NCBI GenBank assembly: GCA_900551265.1
Contig: URVL01000044.1
Coordinates: 1-14,762, forward strand
Reading direction: 5' to 3'
DNA length: 14,762 nt
Source of the DNA: an uncultured Eubacteriales bacterium
Lineage (GTDB): Bacteria; Bacillota; Clostridia; Oscillospirales; QAMX01
The position numbers and the translations under genes were made by a program. Below the pieces are notes generated by a model. That model did no database searches. It saw only the letters and a program-made list of their open reading frames with translations, and was not told the DNA's origin. The stretch's first letter is position 1. Each line of letters opens with the position of its first letter. Below, piece by piece: positions 1 through 6,167 of this stretch.

Positions 1-177
1 GGTCAGAAAGTTGAGGATGTCAACCGGCTTTTGAAGCAGTTTGACATGATCCAGCAGATGTCGAAGCAAATGGCCAAAGGCGGTATGCCGAGCTTTGGTC
101 CGGGTGGTATTCCAAAAATGAAACGTACCAAAACCCGCCGGGGCGGCGGAAACGGTAAGTTTAAACTTCCATTTTAA
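1..177 (+). CDS. ffh: Signal recognition particle protein Ffh, C-terminal end (partial)
   Basis: Frame 1 is open from the first base to a TAA at 175-177 and gives the last 58 residues of a protein that begins outside the window. The stretch has a methionine-rich helix (FDMIQQMSKQM), a KGGMP turn and a basic Gly/Arg/Lys tail ending in KFKLPF. This is the end of the M domain of Ffh, the GTPase that binds signal peptides and 4.5S RNA and delivers nascent membrane proteins to the membrane. The position directly upstream of rpsP matches the ffh-rpsP order common in Firmicutes. The G domain cannot be judged here. Confidence 0.9.
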   Translation, partial: GQKVEDVNRLLKQFDMIQQMSKQMAKGGMPSFGPGGIPKMKRTKTRRGGGNGKFKLPF

Positions 178-186
178 AAATTTCGG

Positions 187-213
187 TATCATTCGCATAG
201 CGCGAATTCGATA
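187..213 (+). other. Imperfect hairpin in the ffh-rpsP spacer
   Basis: ATTCGC (191-196) pairs with GCGAAT (202-207) around a 5-nt loop. TATC (187-190) can extend the pairing to GATA (210-213) across a 2-nt bulge. No T-tract follows, so it does not look like a terminator. It may be an mRNA processing or stability element between the two cistrons. This is inferred from base pairing only. Confidence 0.3.
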
Positions 214-243
214 TACACAAAATGAGATACAGGTGGTGTAACC

Positions 244-483
244 ATGGTTAAGATCAGACTTCGCAGAGTCGGTGCAAAAAAGGCTCCTTTTTACAGAGTT
301 GTCGTGGCAGATTCCCGTTATCCGCGCGACGGCAGATTTATCGAGGAAATTGGCACGTATAATCCCATGACCGAACCGTCTACGATTCATATCGACGGCG
401 AGCGCGCTGTACAGTGGATCAAAAACGGCGCACAGCCGACGGACACCGTGAAGGTTCTTTTGAAACGTGCCGGCATCATATAA
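244..483 (+). CDS. rpsP: 30S ribosomal protein S16
   Basis: The 79-residue product begins [20 protein letters not shown] and contains [20 protein letters not shown], the hallmark N-terminal signature of bacterial S16. Its length is usual for Firmicutes. S16 is an early-assembly protein of the small subunit that binds 16S rRNA. The start is set by AGGTGG at 231-236, eight bases (by the last G) before ATG 244. It lies 66 nt after ffh and 15 nt before khpA, with no terminator or promoter between, so co-transcription with both is likely. Confidence 0.97.
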   Translation: MVKIRLRRVGAKKAPFYRVVVADSRYPRDGRFIEEIGTYNPMTEPSTIHIDGERAVQWIKNGAQPTDTVKVLLKRAGII

Positions 484-498
484 GGAGGCACTTCGTTT

Positions 499-735
499 AT
501 GAAGGATTTGCTGATTTACATCGTCTCGCATTTGGTCGACGATCCTGATGCGATTGAAGTGATTGAGCGCGCGGGTGAGGCTGAAAATGAGACGGTCCTG
601 GAGCTTCATGTTGCGAAAGACGACGTCGGCAAAGTGATTGGGCGCCAGGGACGGATCGCAAAAGAAATCCGTACGATCATTCGTGGCGCGGCGGGCCGTG
701 AGGGACGTCGTGTCTCGGTGGAAATTGTAGGCTAA
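499..735 (+). CDS. khpA: KH-domain RNA-binding protein KhpA
   Basis: The 78-residue protein carries a single KH domain. The RNA-binding loop is GRQG (residues 48-51) inside GKVIGRQGRIAKEIR, followed by the beta strand RRVSVEIVG. This is the small KhpA/YlqC family encoded after rpsP in most Firmicutes. In streptococci KhpA pairs with KhpB and affects cell elongation and division; a role as a general RNA chaperone here is inference. AAGGAGGC at 482-489 overlaps the rpsP stop codon and sets ATG 499, which suggests coupled translation. A terminator follows at once, so the usual extension into rimM-trmD-rplS is missing. Confidence 0.93.
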   Translation: MKDLLIYIVSHLVDDPDAIEVIERAGEAENETVLELHVAKDDVGKVIGRQGRIAKEIRTIIRGAAGREGRRVSVEIVG

Positions 736-770
736 AAAACGGAGGGATTACCCCTCTGTTTTTACTTTTT
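735..770 (+). terminator. Rho-independent terminator after khpA
   Basis: AAAAACGGAGGG (735-746) pairs with CCCTCTGTTTTT (752-763) around a 5-nt loop, with one G:U pair. The run TACTTTTT follows. The stem begins on the khpA stop codon. Only about 20 bases separate it from the next start codon, so the following small gene seems to depend on read-through or on a promoter inside khpA. Confidence 0.8.
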
Positions 771-791
771 CAGGAAAGGGAGGAATTTATT

Positions 792-998
792 GTGAAAATG
801 ACCGTAAAAATTCAGGGAATGATGTGCGAACATTGTGTTCACGCTGTGAAGAACGCGCTTGAGGGAATCGAAGGCGTCCGTGCTGAGGTGTCTTTAAAAG
901 ACGGCACAGCTGTCCTGACTTCAGATGGCGAGATAGATGCTGCTCGTGTGCGCGCCGTGATAGAAGAAGAGGGATATACGGTACTTGATATTGCATGA
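792..998 (+). CDS. Heavy-metal-associated (HMA) domain protein, CopZ-like
   Basis: The 68-residue product is one ferredoxin-like HMA domain. The metal site GMMCEHC has Cys12 and Cys15 (CxxC), followed by VHAVKNALEGIEGV, and the last strand ends in GYTVLDI. Members of this family carry Cu(I), or sometimes other soft metals, to P-type ATPases or repressors. The start is GTG 792, chosen because GGGAGG at 778-783 lies 8 bases before it; ATG 798 would be 14 bases away. No copper ATPase or CsoR-type repressor is encoded in the window, so the partner is unknown. The exact metal cannot be read from the sequence. Strong terminators lie on both sides. Confidence 0.88.
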   Translation: MKMTVKIQGMMCEHCVHAVKNALEGIEGVRAEVSLKDGTAVLTSDGEIDAARVRAVIEEEGYTVLDIA

Positions 999-1011
999 CG
1001 GTTTAGGAAGC

Positions 1012-1047
1012 CCCCCGCCGGATACTCCGGCGGGGGTTCTTTTTTTG
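1012..1047 (+). terminator. Strong Rho-independent terminator after the HMA gene
   Basis: An 11-bp perfect GC-rich stem, CCCCCGCCGGA (1012-1022) with TCCGGCGGGGG (1026-1036), closes a 3-nt loop and is followed by TTCTTTTTTTG. It closes the ffh-rpsP-khpA-HMA unit and isolates the regulatory patch downstream. Confidence 0.93.
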
Positions 1048-1055
1048 TTTAGAGG

Positions 1056-1136
1056 CGTACGTACGGTTTTTTGAGGAACGTGTATGCTAACACGTTTTGA
1101 TATGCGTGTATTTTATCAAAAGGTGGCTTTCGTACG
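1056..1136. repeat. Cluster of dyad-symmetric elements upstream of the Spo0A-like gene
   Basis: Four symmetric elements lie within 81 bases: palindrome CGTACGTACG (1056-1065); inverted repeat AACGTGT (1077-1083) with ACACGTT (1090-1096); inverted repeat TTTTGATA (1095-1102) with TATCAAAA (1114-1121); and CGTACG (1131-1136), which repeats the core of the first palindrome. They follow a terminator and precede a regulatory gene, so operator sites or a structured RNA are possible. No known binding motif was recognised. Confidence 0.45.
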
Positions 1137-1156
1137 ATTAAATATAGTTAAAAGCA

Positions 1157-1210
1157 TGTCACAATTGTAAATATTTTGTCGAAATAGTCTGATTTTATCC
1201 TTTTCCGACA
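1157..1210. promoter_or_regulatory. 0A box (Spo0A-binding site) with two weaker half-matches
   Basis: TTTTGTCGAAA at 1174-1184 holds a perfect 7-base 0A box, TGTCGAA (1177-1183), on the plus strand. Two weaker copies flank it: TGTCACA at 1157-1163 (5 of 7), exactly 20 bases upstream on the same face, and TGTCGGA on the minus strand at 1210-1204 (6 of 7). The group lies 46-99 bases before the start of a gene whose product resembles the Spo0A DNA-binding domain. The site suggests control by the Spo0A phosphorelay, or by the gene product itself. No convincing -35/-10 pair was found here. Confidence 0.6.
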
Positions 1211-1255
1211 GTTGATTCTATATGCTCTTCTTATAGAGAATAAGGAGAGCCGTTT

Positions 1256-1591
1256 ATGGAAGAAAACAGAATAAGAGATCTGCCGAAAAAGTTTCGAATT
1301 TTGTCAAGTCACAAAGGTACGAGAGCGTTGATCGAAATTGTAAAATTGCTGTATGAAAAACCGGAGCGGTTGGAAGAACCTTTAAATATTATTCTTCGTG
1401 AAGTTGCGGTTGATTGTGATTCGACGGAGAAGAATATAGTTAATAACATTGATACGCTGTGTAAAAAGATTCAGCGTGGAAATCTTGCTTATCTCTCAAA
1501 ACTTGCGGGTTACACAATCGAAGGAAAACCAAGGGTAAAGGAGCTGATTGAAATTTTAACAAACTATTTTCTGAGGAATTTTCCAAAGTAA
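1256..1591 (+). CDS. Standalone Spo0A C-terminal (effector) domain-like protein
   Basis: The 111-residue protein aligns over most of its length with the C-terminal DNA-binding domain of Spo0A as I recall it from B. subtilis. Shared landmarks in order are HKG (19-21; HIKG in Spo0A), LLYEKPERLEEPL (31-43; MVYNDIELLGSI), a serine-threonine turn before a helix (56-57), QRGN (73-76; SRGN), GYTI (85-88; GYTV) and a KP pair (91-92). There is no receiver domain: the protein starts about 15 residues before the domain. In the recognition helix the Spo0A basic residues appear replaced (NNID where Spo0A has RAIR), so DNA specificity or binding may differ. ATG 1256 follows AAGGAG (1242-1247) at good spacing. 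A 0A box lies upstream. Base composition is AT-richer than the flanking housekeeping genes. It could bind DNA alone, or act as a partner or antagonist of full-length Spo0A; neither is shown by the sequence. Confidence 0.72.
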   Translation: MEENRIRDLPKKFRILSSHKGTRALIEIVKLLYEKPERLEEPLNIILREVAVDCDSTEKNIVNNIDTLCKKIQRGNLAYLSKLAGYTIEGKPRVKELIEILTNYFLRNFPK

Positions 1592-1623
1592 TGGTTTTAA
1601 CGCTTACATTTAAGCATGAAAGC

Positions 1624-1647
1624 AAAGAGAAACACGGCCTCTCTTTT
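1624..1647 (+). terminator. Weak terminator-like hairpin after the Spo0A-like gene
   Basis: AAAGAGA (1624-1630) pairs with TCTCTTT (1640-1646) around a 9-nt loop, and only a short T run ends the 3' arm. It lies 33 bases after the stop of the Spo0A-like gene. The stem is AT-rich and the tail short, so termination would be leaky. Confidence 0.35.
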
Positions 1648-1770
1648 CGCACGGTGACGGGTTTTAAAGAAATGAAAAAATACGTCGTATGTTTCAAACG
1701 ACATTCAATGTGCAGTATTTCACTATTTTTTCGGCATATGGGATATATAAGTCATAAAAATCACCCATTG

Positions 1771-1804
1771 TACGCTTGCGTAAAAAAAGAAAAGCATGTA
1801 TAAT
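1771..1804 (+). promoter_or_regulatory. Sigma-A promoter for the XRE gene with a palindrome over the -35 box
   Basis: TTGCGT (1776-1781) and a perfect TATAAT (1799-1804) are separated by 17 bases. The 12-bp palindrome TACGC-TT-GCGTA (1771-1782) covers the -35 box. An operator there would block RNA polymerase, and XRE-type regulators often repress themselves from such sites. The promoter call rests on the hexamers and spacing; autoregulation is inference. Confidence 0.65.
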
Positions 1805-2014
1805 AAGCGCGGGGCGCGAACCGCTCCGTTGCGATTTTGCCTGTACTTAGGGCCATGGAAAGAAGATCAGTTTTTCGTATGCCCGTGATATTCTGTTGGT
1901 TTGGGAATGAGGAAACGAGATCGCAACATTATTGGTGATAAAAGTGGTCTCAATGGTATCAAAAATCAGATGGGTCGAGAGAAGAATAACAGAAATATTT
2001 GGGGATGGGGCTAT

Positions 2015-2410
2015 ATGCTGGGAGAAAAACTGAAAAATTTAAGGCTCAATGCGGGATTGACGCAGGAGGAACTTGCAGATGAATTGTTGGTTTCAAAGGA
2101 CGCTGTGTCAAAGTACGAACGAAATTATCATGAGCCCAGCGATGGCGTAAAAATTCGAATTAGCGAATATTTTAACGTTTCTGCAGACTATTTGCTGGGT
2201 ACGATCGATACGCCGGAACCGCTTCACAGGGTGGAATTAATGCTGCCAAAGGCTTTTCCGGACGAGGCGAGGGAAGAACTGAGCTGGTTTGTGAATTATT
2301 TGGTGTTTAAGTATGATACGGATAAAGAAACACAGCGGTTGTTGGTAAACTGGCGGACCTATAGTCCTGAGAAACGGAAGGCGCTTTTAGCGCTTATCAG
2401 CGAAAAATGA
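2015..2410 (+). CDS. XRE-family HTH transcriptional regulator
   Basis: The product has 131 residues from ATG 2015. Residues 4-62 form a Cro/CI-type helix-turn-helix: EKLKNLRLNAGLTQEELADE, then the recognition helix around VSKDAVSKYERNYHEPS, closing with EYFNVSADYLLG. Residues 63-131 are a charged helical tail (SWFVNYLVFKYD, then SPEKRKALLALI) with no ligand domain I recognise, probably for oligomerisation. The frame stays open upstream to TTG 1901 and has ATGs at 1907 and 1970. I chose 2015 because the HTH begins there and GGGGA (2001-2005) lies 9 bases before it, while the earlier starts lack any ribosome site. It has its own promoter. Targets are unknown; the nearest candidates are its own promoter and the Spo0A-like gene beside it. 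Confidence 0.85.
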   Translation: MLGEKLKNLRLNAGLTQEELADELLVSKDAVSKYERNYHEPSDGVKIRISEYFNVSADYLLGTIDTPEPLHRVELMLPKAFPDEAREELSWFVNYLVFKYDTDKETQRLLVNWRTYSPEKRKALLALISEK

Positions 2411-2509
2411 GCATTAACCGGCGCGACCGGCCGCGGGACTTTTGCAGCGCTGATAAAAAAGCGGGAACCATGCAGATACCGTCGGTTTGGAGAGACGGCC
2501 GGCGTTTAA

Positions 2510-2539
2510 AAAATCCACCCCCAATCGGGGGTGGATTTT
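2510..2539. terminator. Bidirectional Rho-independent terminator between convergent units
   Basis: A perfect 13-bp stem, AAAATCCACCCCC (2510-2522) with GGGGGTGGATTTT (2527-2539), encloses the 4-nt loop AATC. On the plus strand the T run is four bases; on the minus strand the stem is followed by six Ts, so it is strongest for the minus-strand cell-shape operon ending at 2602. It also stops transcription from the XRE gene. Confidence 0.92.
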
Positions 2540-2601
2540 GATGTAAGGGGTGTTTTTCCCGTTTATCCGGATATATGCCAATAAACGGCGGCTTTAATAT
2601 G

Positions 2602-3555
2602 CTATTCGGGAATACCGTCCGCTAAAAATACCTGCAACGTCTGGGAAAGAGCTTCTGCATCTGCAAGGACGGCACGTGCAAGCGGCGTACCGGCGCCGCG
2701 TACGGCGAATCCCGCGGCTGCGGTGGGGATACCCGCGCCGACTCGCTGTATTGCGGCGAGATCAGAGACGGCCGGGCCTGTGAAGTCATGCTGCACCGGA
2801 GCCTTTGCCGCACAGGTGAGCGCTTCAGTCAGGATGGGATCGGCGACCGCACGCCCTGCCTGGTGCGAAATTACGCCGCCGCCGCCCAGCGCAACCGCAC
2901 GGTCGCCGCCCGGGACATCACGCGCCGGAATGCCGTCGATGGTTACGGCAAACTCAGGGGCAACGGTGAATGCTGCTGCTCCCGCGTCTCGTGCGCCAAG
3001 CATGTGCTGCACGGTAAAGACAAACGTAACGTCGGCGTCTGTTTTGGCGTCTGCCATGACGTCAAGCAAAACGGCAGCGGAGAGGGCAGACGTCAGCGCA
3101 GGCGCGTTGACGGCACCTTCCATGCAGTAGCCGGTTGCGTCGAGCGCAAACGCCTCGGAGAGCTGTGCACCAGGTGCGTCAATATAGAGCTGCGCTTTGG
3201 TCAGTTTGGAGGAATCCGACCCAAAATCCGCACCGATTACGCCACGGGTTCCACGCGTGGAGATGACGGGAGCGCCAAACACTGTGGGTATGTCAACGGG
3301 GCCAAGCGTTCCAAACCGAAGGGGACCGCTGTCCTCGCGATAGGTGGTCAGGAAACCGGATGTGTCCGCGTGGGTGACCAGCATAACGCGGCGTCCGTGT
3401 CCGGGGCGGCGCACCATCAGGCTGCCCGCGGGTGTGCGGCGTATGTCGGAGGCATAGGCGCGCGCAATCTCGGCAATGGCGTTGACAGCCGCCTGTTCAA
3501 ACCCGGACGGCGCGGGGATACTGGAAAGCATCAAAGCTGTTTTTAGCAGATCCAT
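2602..3555 (-). CDS. M42-type aminopeptidase/glucanase-like protein, catalytic residues lost
   Basis: The 317-residue product follows the fold order of the M42 family (dinuclear metal aminopeptidases such as YpdE/FrvX types): IPAPSGFE (13-20), LVTHADTSGF (59-68), ADFGSDSSK, TVQ-GARDAG (181-191), TIDGIPARD (205-213), SDLAAIQ (264-270) and GIPTAAAGFAVRGAGTP (275-291). The first metal motif keeps His62 and Asp64, and Asp207 remains. The bridging-Asp motif (DDRxG in the family) is ALTSALSAA (153-161). The catalytic and metal Glu pair (QEE) is Q183-H184-M185. The last His (RYIHSP) is replaced in RGAGTP (286-291). It therefore probably cannot act as a dinuclear peptidase and may be a scaffold or binding protein. 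The frame is intact, so it is not a decaying pseudogene. ATG 3555 follows AAGGAG at good spacing, 61 nt after the PBP2 gene, last in the operon. Alanine content is high. Confidence 0.75.
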   Translation of the reverse strand: MDLLKTALMLSSIPAPSGFEQAAVNAIAEIARAYASDIRRTPAGSLMVRRPGHGRRVMLVTHADTSGFLTTYREDSGPLRFGTLGPVDIPTVFGAPVISTRGTRGVIGADFGSDSSKLTKAQLYIDAPGAQLSEAFALDATGYCMEGAVNAPALTSALSAAVLLDVMADAKTDADVTFVFTVQHMLGARDAGAAAFTVAPEFAVTIDGIPARDVPGGDRAVALGGGGVISHQAGRAVADPILTEALTCAAKAPVQHDFTGPAVSDLAAIQRVGAGIPTAAAGFAVRGAGTPLARAVLADAEALSQTLQVFLADGIPE

Positions 3556-3616
3556 AACGTTTTACTCCTTCATAGATGTTGAGCGTACCGGAGCGTATGG
3601 CCCTGCAGCACGCTCT

Positions 3617-5629
3617 TTATGCTGCACCGGAATCATCGGACGCAGCGGCGTCCGGTTCGCCGAAATAGGCCGTCAGAATATCACGCGCAATGCGTGCTGC
3701 GTTGTTGCCCGCCGCACCGTGTTCCACAACAACCGCAACGGCAATTTCCGGATTTTCGGCGGGCGCGGCCAAAATGAAAATTCCGTTCGCCCGGCCGGTG
3801 CCGACCTGTGCGGAACCGGACTTGCCAAGTACGGAGATGTGATAATCGGAAAAGACCGTACTGGCAGTGCCGTCTTCCGTGACGGCTAACATACCTTCCA
3901 GTATAGTATCGTAGATTTCGCCGGAAAAATCAAGTGTGCTGACAATCTCAGGTTCCTGTATAAACACCGTTTCGCCGGTTCGTTCCACACGGTCCAGCAG
4001 ATGAACGGCATGGCGCGTGCCGCCGTTTGCAATGGTGGCCATATAATTGGCAAGCTGAAGAGGAGTAAACAAATTGTCGGACTGCCCGATAGCGGCCTGC
4101 AACGTATCTCCTGCGTACCAGCTGCCGTCGCGGGAATCCGGTCCTGCGACTACGCCGCGCGCCTCGCCGGTAAGCTCGATGCCGGTGTATTCTCCAAGGC
4201 CGAATTGCCGGGCATACTGCGCGATGGTACGAATGCCGGTCAGACGTCCCGCCTCATAAAAGAAGCAGTTACAGGATTCCTGCAGCGCCTGCGCGGCGGT
4301 AAGCGGACCATGCGCCCGTCCATAATCGCGATAGATCCAGCAGTGATAAAGATAATTTGGCGCGAAATAAGTGTAGATACCCTCGCAGTTTATGAGCGTC
4401 TCAGGCGTAATAACGCCTTCGGAAAGCGCTGCGGTTGCAGTGACGATCTTAAAAGTCGAGCCGGGCGCGTAGGTGCCTGAAATGGCGCGGTTAAACATGG
4501 GCGTCAGTTCATCGGCCGCAAGATCGGCATAGTTTTCGTTGAATGTGGAGAGGTCATAAGTGGGATAGGATGCAAGCGCCAGCACATCTCCGGTTTCTAC
4601 GTCGATGACGACGGCCGCGCCGCCGCCCGCTTCAATGCCCTCATCCCGCAATTCCAGAATACGCTGCTCCAGAGAATCTTCGGCCGCCTGCTGGAGAGCA
4701 ATATCAAGCGTCAGATAGACGTCGCCGCCGGAGCGCGCGGGCGTTTCGCTGATAATGCGCACAATTCCGCCGGAGACCCCCATCTCAATGATTCGTTCTC
4801 CGTCGGTACCGCGCAGATAGGATTCAAATGCGCGCTCTACGCCGTCGCGGCCGACAACGGCGTCCATTGGATATCCCTGTGCGGCAAATGCCTCATAATC
4901 CTCGGCGAGAATCAATCCGGTCCTGCCCAGGATATGCGCGGCATAGCTTGTTTCGTATTGCCTCTGCGAGAGGAGCTCGATTGTAACGCCGGGATATTTA
5001 GCCTGTTGCTCCGACAGGATGGAGACGATTTCCATATCTACGTCTTCGGCCACAATAAAAGGATTGTCGTAGGAAAAATCGGCGATATACATGTCAAAAA
5101 GTACGCCGATGACGCGCCGGATCTCCTCCTCGGTAAAGCTGTCCGGCATTTTGTAAACCTGGATCAGCTTTTGCATGGCCTCTGCCGCCGGAAGCGACTC
5201 ATCGAGCCCGTTATACTGAAGAAAACGCGTCATACGGCGCGCCGATGCGCTGTCCGGTTCACAGGTGTAGTCATAGGGCGGGGACATGGTAACCGGCAAT
5301 TCATCTTCGTAAGGGATGCCGTGCTGTTCCAGCAGGGCGAGCGTGTCCCGGATTACCGTACAACGCGTTGCGTTTGACCAGCTGAAATAGTCGAAACAGA
5401 CCGCATAGACCGTACGGTTTGTGACAAGTGGAACGCCGTTGCGGTCATAGATTTCCCCACGGGATGCGGAAAGCGTTTGTGTCCGCATCACTGTGCGCTC
5501 TTCTCGAACATAGGGACTCTCTTGGGGCGCAGTCTGCAGGCCGAGCAGCGCGGAGGTCAAAAGGAGCAGAACGGTAAGGGAAAGAAACGTTAAAACAGCC
5601 AGACGGAACTGAAAATGTGCGCGGGTCAT
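3617..5629 (-). CDS. mrdA: Penicillin-binding protein 2 (class B, elongation transpeptidase)
   Basis: The 670-residue protein is a class B PBP that cross-links peptidoglycan during side-wall growth. One N-terminal membrane anchor spans about residues 9-30. The pedestal starts with SRGEIYDRNGVPL (56-68). The transpeptidase domain has all three active-site motifs: S391-T-F-K394 (nucleophile Ser391), S452-C-N454 and K603-S-G605, the last being KSG rather than the commoner KTG. The pedestal segment at about 110-200 is long and acidic. The gene starts at ATG 5629, which overlaps the mreD stop as ATGA (5626-5629), so translation is coupled; GAGG lies 8 bases upstream. It follows mreC and mreD, consistent with the elongasome PBP2 rather than the sporulation-specific SpoVD, which would carry a PASTA domain not seen here. 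Confidence 0.92.
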   Translation of the reverse strand: MTRAHFQFRLAVLTFLSLTVLLLLTSALLGLQTAPQESPYVREERTVMRTQTLSASRGEIYDRNGVPLVTNRTVYAVCFDYFSWSNATRCTVIRDTLALLEQHGIPYEDELPVTMSPPYDYTCEPDSASARRMTRFLQYNGLDESLPAAEAMQKLIQVYKMPDSFTEEEIRRVIGVLFDMYIADFSYDNPFIVAEDVDMEIVSILSEQQAKYPGVTIELLSQRQYETSYAAHILGRTGLILAEDYEAFAAQGYPMDAVVGRDGVERAFESYLRGTDGERIIEMGVSGGIVRIISETPARSGGDVYLTLDIALQQAAEDSLEQRILELRDEGIEAGGGAAVVIDVETGDVLALASYPTYDLSTFNENYADLAADELTPMFNRAISGTYAPGSTFKIVTATAALSEGVITPETLINCEGIYTYFAPNYLYHCWIYRDYGRAHGPLTAAQALQESCNCFFYEAGRLTGIRTIAQYARQFGLGEYTGIELTGEARGVVAGPDSRDGSWYAGDTLQAAIGQSDNLFTPLQLANYMATIANGGTRHAVHLLDRVERTGETVFIQEPEIVSTLDFSGEIYDTILEGMLAVTEDGTASTVFSDYHISVLGKSGSAQVGTGRANGIFILAAPAENPEIAVAVVVEHGAAGNNAARIARDILTAYFGEPDAAASDDSGAA

Positions 5630-6162
5630 AAGCGGTACCTCATGCGGCGGTCACGCCGGTGTCCGGGAAGGGAGATGCGGTGGATCAGTTTGCAGAGCGG
5701 GTAAAGCATACATGCGCCCGCCACGGTAAAAATGGCGCAGCCGCCGTACTCGGCCAACAGCGTCAGCGGCGCACTTCGAAGCTGGAAAACATATGCCGCC
5801 AGCGCGCGTGAGAGTACGCAGAGGATATTCAGTACAAGTGCAGAAAGCGTGACGGTAAAAAGGTTCGTTCGCACGCGCGTTTCCGAGAGATATCCGGCGA
5901 AGTATCCCGCAGCGAAATAGAGCGGCGCGTACAGTGCGCCGAGGTTTGTGACCGCACCGCAGAGCACGCCCGCAAGGATGCCCATGACGGCGCCGGGCTT
6001 TGCCCCTTCCAAAAAGGAAAGACACACCACGAGCAACGGCAAAAAGTCCGGTTTTGCACCAAACAGCATCATGCGCCCGGCGTATGCCGACTGGAACGAA
6101 AAGACGAGTACAAACACGGCGGTATATAAGAGCCATTTCAGAAATGTTAAAACTTTTTCCAT
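5626..6162 (-). CDS. mreD: Rod shape-determining membrane protein MreD
   Basis: The 178-residue protein is almost wholly hydrophobic, with about five to six membrane segments. PDFLPLLVVCLSFLEGAKPG followed by a Gly-rich helix (GILAGVLCGAV) is the pattern typical of MreD, and a basic C-terminus faces the cytoplasm. MreD belongs to the elongasome with MreC, RodA and PBP2. A GTG at 6171 overlaps the mreC stop, but I place the start at ATG 6162 because GGAG (6175-6172 on the minus strand) is 9 bases from it and touches the GTG directly. The mreC stop then lies between the ribosome site and the start, so coupling is still expected. Sequence conservation of MreD is weak; order and topology carry the call. 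Confidence 0.87.
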   Translation of the reverse strand: MEKVLTFLKWLLYTAVFVLVFSFQSAYAGRMMLFGAKPDFLPLLVVCLSFLEGAKPGAVMGILAGVLCGAVTNLGALYAPLYFAAGYFAGYLSETRVRTNLFTVTLSALVLNILCVLSRALAAYVFQLRSAPLTLLAEYGGCAIFTVAGACMLYPLCKLIHRISLPGHRRDRRMRYRL

Positions 6163-6167
6163 GGCGT

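Larger units (their letters stand above)
1592..2014 (+). other. Intergenic region between the Spo0A-like gene and the XRE regulator
   Basis: About 420 bases without a supported gene. It holds a weak hairpin at 1624-1647, a small dyad ATACG-T-CGTAT (1680-1690), a good sigma-A promoter (1776-1804) with a palindrome on its -35, and a leader of about 200 nt before ATG 2015. Short frames at 1591-1803 and 1901-2014 have no ribosome site and unremarkable composition, so they are not called. Confidence 0.6.

Noticed and set aside
1591..1803. Possible 70-codon gene right after the Spo0A-like gene
   Set aside because: It has no ribosome site, an unremarkable composition, and overlaps the weak hairpin and the XRE promoter.
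1901..2014. N-terminal extension of the XRE regulator from TTG 1901 or ATG 1907/1970
   Set aside because: None of these starts has a ribosome site, and the extension lies outside the HTH fold; ATG 2015 fits better.
2394..2456. Inverted repeat TTATCAGCG/CGCTGATAA at the end of the XRE gene
   Set aside because: The 45-base loop is long and the plus-strand tail is A-rich; a perfect terminator lies just downstream.
2788..3546. Open frame of 252 codons antisense to the M42-like gene
   Set aside because: It is a GC-rich shadow frame with no recognisable domain, while the minus-strand frame has clear M42 motifs and a good ribosome site.
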